Source: Baylisascaris procyonis (Eukaryota; Nematoda; Chromadorea; Rhabditida; Ascarididae). Taken from it: a DNA stretch of 64,000 nucleotides. Both the position numbers and the translations under genes were made by a program. Below are positions 62,262-64,000 of the stretch, one piece after another; the stretch's first letter is position 1, and every line of letters starts with the position of its first letter. The DNA lies in assembly GCA_037389465.1 (NCBI GenBank), contig JAZARR010000197.1, positions 1,308,001 to 1,372,000 on the forward strand. Reading direction: 5' to 3'. The notes under the pieces were generated by a model. It made no database searches. It saw only the letters and a program-made list of their open reading frames with translations, and was not told where the DNA came from.

Positions 62262-63899
62262 GTAAGTGATTCAATTAGAAATCTGTGCGAGGAAAGAGGC
62301 TAATATGGTGTTATTAGATTAGTAAGCTGTATGGCTGTATTAATACATATGCAATGGTCATTTTGCATGCGATTTTTACAGTTATAAATGATTTTTTTTC
62401 ATATTCATTAGAGGAAACCACCAATTTTATTGTATTTTTCATTTTTTACTATCATCTCATCATTCAAATAAATTGCTTCAGTATGCATTGATATGTTTTG
62501 CACTAACAACAAGAAGTCGAAATTGTAAATTAGTGAAACGACTGTAAGGCTATGAGGTTTATTGTTTAATGGAATTGTGCATTTGGAGAATTTATTGATT
62601 TGATTTTGAATGTACATCCTTCGCATTTTATGCAGTGATTGTTTCGTATCTTAAACGAACCTTAAATCAGGTCAATAAGTGGCAAGGAAAGGATGTTGAA
62701 GGGTCGACGCAAACCTCCCAAAAATTGCCACCCTGGTTGCAGGGAAGACGGGGAGAGAGTTGAAAAATATTAGACAACACAAAATGCTACGGAAGTTCGC
62801 ACACCCGTGAGAAAATGATTGCTTTTGAGGGGAAGAATGAGCTCGATGAAATAAAACTGTGCAGGTCACGTGAGCCCCCATTTCGTCAGTACAATGGTTA
62901 TCGGATGGGAGGTAAGTGCAAATAGTGTGTCTTGGTAAGATCAGTAGTGGTAGATGTACTGGGTAGGTAATAGCCCGTTTGATAGGTATTGAGCCAGAAG
63001 AGTCTCATAGAGCTCATGCGCTACTTTCTGGTTTAAATTCAAGCAGTTGATGCACCTAACATGCACATTGGTCATTGGCTCTTACTCTGTAATGTTACCG
63101 TGCTATGCCCTGTTGAGAGCAGCGCAAGGCAAGTTGTAAGGCGTTTTTCAAATGGTCAATAATCAAGCAGAGACGATCAATAATCAAGCAAAGACGAGAG
63201 AATATCGATCAACGAGAGAGTAGGAAGTGTTCACGTGCAACGATAGCTGTAGTGCATGGTAGAGTGTCTGAAGCACTAACTGCGGCTGTCTGAAGCATAG
63301 TTGGTGACAGATTGTGACGAATTTGGTTGATTCATAGTAGCACTGGCAGTATCAGTAGGAATGACGTATCATATCACACGACTTTTTGAACTTAAATTGG
63401 GGAACTGATGATTTTAAATTATTGCGCAAATAGTGAACTATGAGTTCTAAAGGATGGGCCGAAAAGTTGAGGCATTTTCAAAAAAGAGGTTTAAAAAAAG
63501 GAGGACGATATCAGACCTTTGCGCAGAATGTTCCCGCACATTGCATTATACGGAAGAGAGTTGAAATGTGCATGTATATGGCTTAAACGAACCAGAATTT
63601 TCTCAGAACTTCTGAAAAAAAAATATTTTTCGTCGAGAATCGCAATAATATACTTTCATAGAAAATACTTCAAGCATCGCGTTAATTACAGCTAAGAAAT
63701 CCCATCATCATGCGTCTAGCTGCACATCACTTGATCATTTTTCAGTGAATTTTATTATTGAAAAGTTTTCTATGTTGGTGCCCAGCTATCGGCTAATCAA
63801 TCGTTATTGTGTCTTCGCTTTTGCGTTTAGTACGTGTTGATCTGCTTTGGGTGATTCGAGATTCAAAAACTTTTGCCTTCCTGGACTATATTCGATAAG
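62262..63899. other. Intron or intergenic DNA, no exon seen
   Basis: This should be either the next nonaspanin intron or the space before another gene. I searched for a frame like IIDNMPVTWCYD starting with G after an acceptor and did not find one. A short direct repeat with AATCAAGCA(G/A)AGACGA occurs at about 63162-63197. Confidence 0.45.
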
Positions 63900-64000
63900 A
63901 TGAGGAATATATGGCCGCCATGTATCATCATAGTAGCGCTACGTATCTGTTTCGCTTGGCCCGTCCTTGATGTGGAAAATCCTTGGTTCCGCTACGAGTC
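63900..64000 (+). CDS. Possible signal-peptide first exon, cut by window end
   Basis: From the ATG at 63900 the frame stays open to the window end. It reads MRNIWPPCIIIVALRICFAW, then PVLDVENPWFRYES: a basic N-terminus, a hydrophobic core and a polar follow-on, as in a secretory signal. No family is recognised from 33 residues. It might be the start of a separate secreted or membrane protein gene on the plus strand, since it does not match the expected next part of the nonaspanin. The short length makes chance possible. Confidence 0.3.
   Translation, partial: MRNIWPPCIIIVALRICFAWPVLDVENPWFRYE

Overview
This is eukaryotic nuclear DNA from a nematode, most likely a parasitic clade V (strongylid, hookworm-like) species. 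The evidence is a cuticle collagen with the nematode N-terminal domain and Cys knots, a nematode-type nicotinic acetylcholine receptor (nAChR) subunit, short coding exons split by long AT-rich introns, GC-AG introns beside GT-AG ones, a tRNA-Arg-like SINE, remnants of RTE-like and CR1/jockey-like LINEs, and many long (TA)n arrays. The species assignment is inference.

Layout. 1 to about 17.3 kb: very AT-rich DNA with small tandem repeats and hairpins; I see no convincing gene. 17.3-19.2 kb: a less AT-rich stretch with a tRNA-derived SINE and probably other dispersed repeats. 20.1-39.15 kb, minus strand: a complete 12-exon nAChR subunit gene (522 aa), reconstructed exon by exon with all splice phases agreeing. 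Its second intron (about 9 kb) contains, on the opposite strand, a complete five-exon cuticle collagen gene (30.77-36.09 kb, 304 aa), a (TA)n array and a decayed RTE-type reverse transcriptase copy (36.4-37.8 kb). 44.18-46.55 kb, minus: a complete five-exon actin gene (376 aa). 51.71-52.35 kb, minus: a two-exon gene for a small single-pass membrane protein I do not recognise. 55.2-56.2 kb, plus: the 3' end of a dead CR1/jockey-like LINE. 58.44-62.26 kb, plus: the first four exons of a nonaspanin (TM9SF2-type) gene that runs on, with no further exon found in the window. 63.9 kb to the end: a possible signal-peptide exon of another gene.

The genes are not an operon or pathway. They are unrelated single genes with their own promoters: a neuronal/muscle receptor, a cuticle structural protein, a cytoskeletal protein and an endomembrane protein. 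The most interesting architecture is the collagen gene nested antisense in the receptor intron. The most interesting protein feature is the receptor's unusual M2 pore sequence. Most open frames longer than 60 codons here are not genes: they are antisense shadows or (TA)n arrays read as Tyr-Ile repeats. I found no undescribed defence, CRISPR or mobile system.
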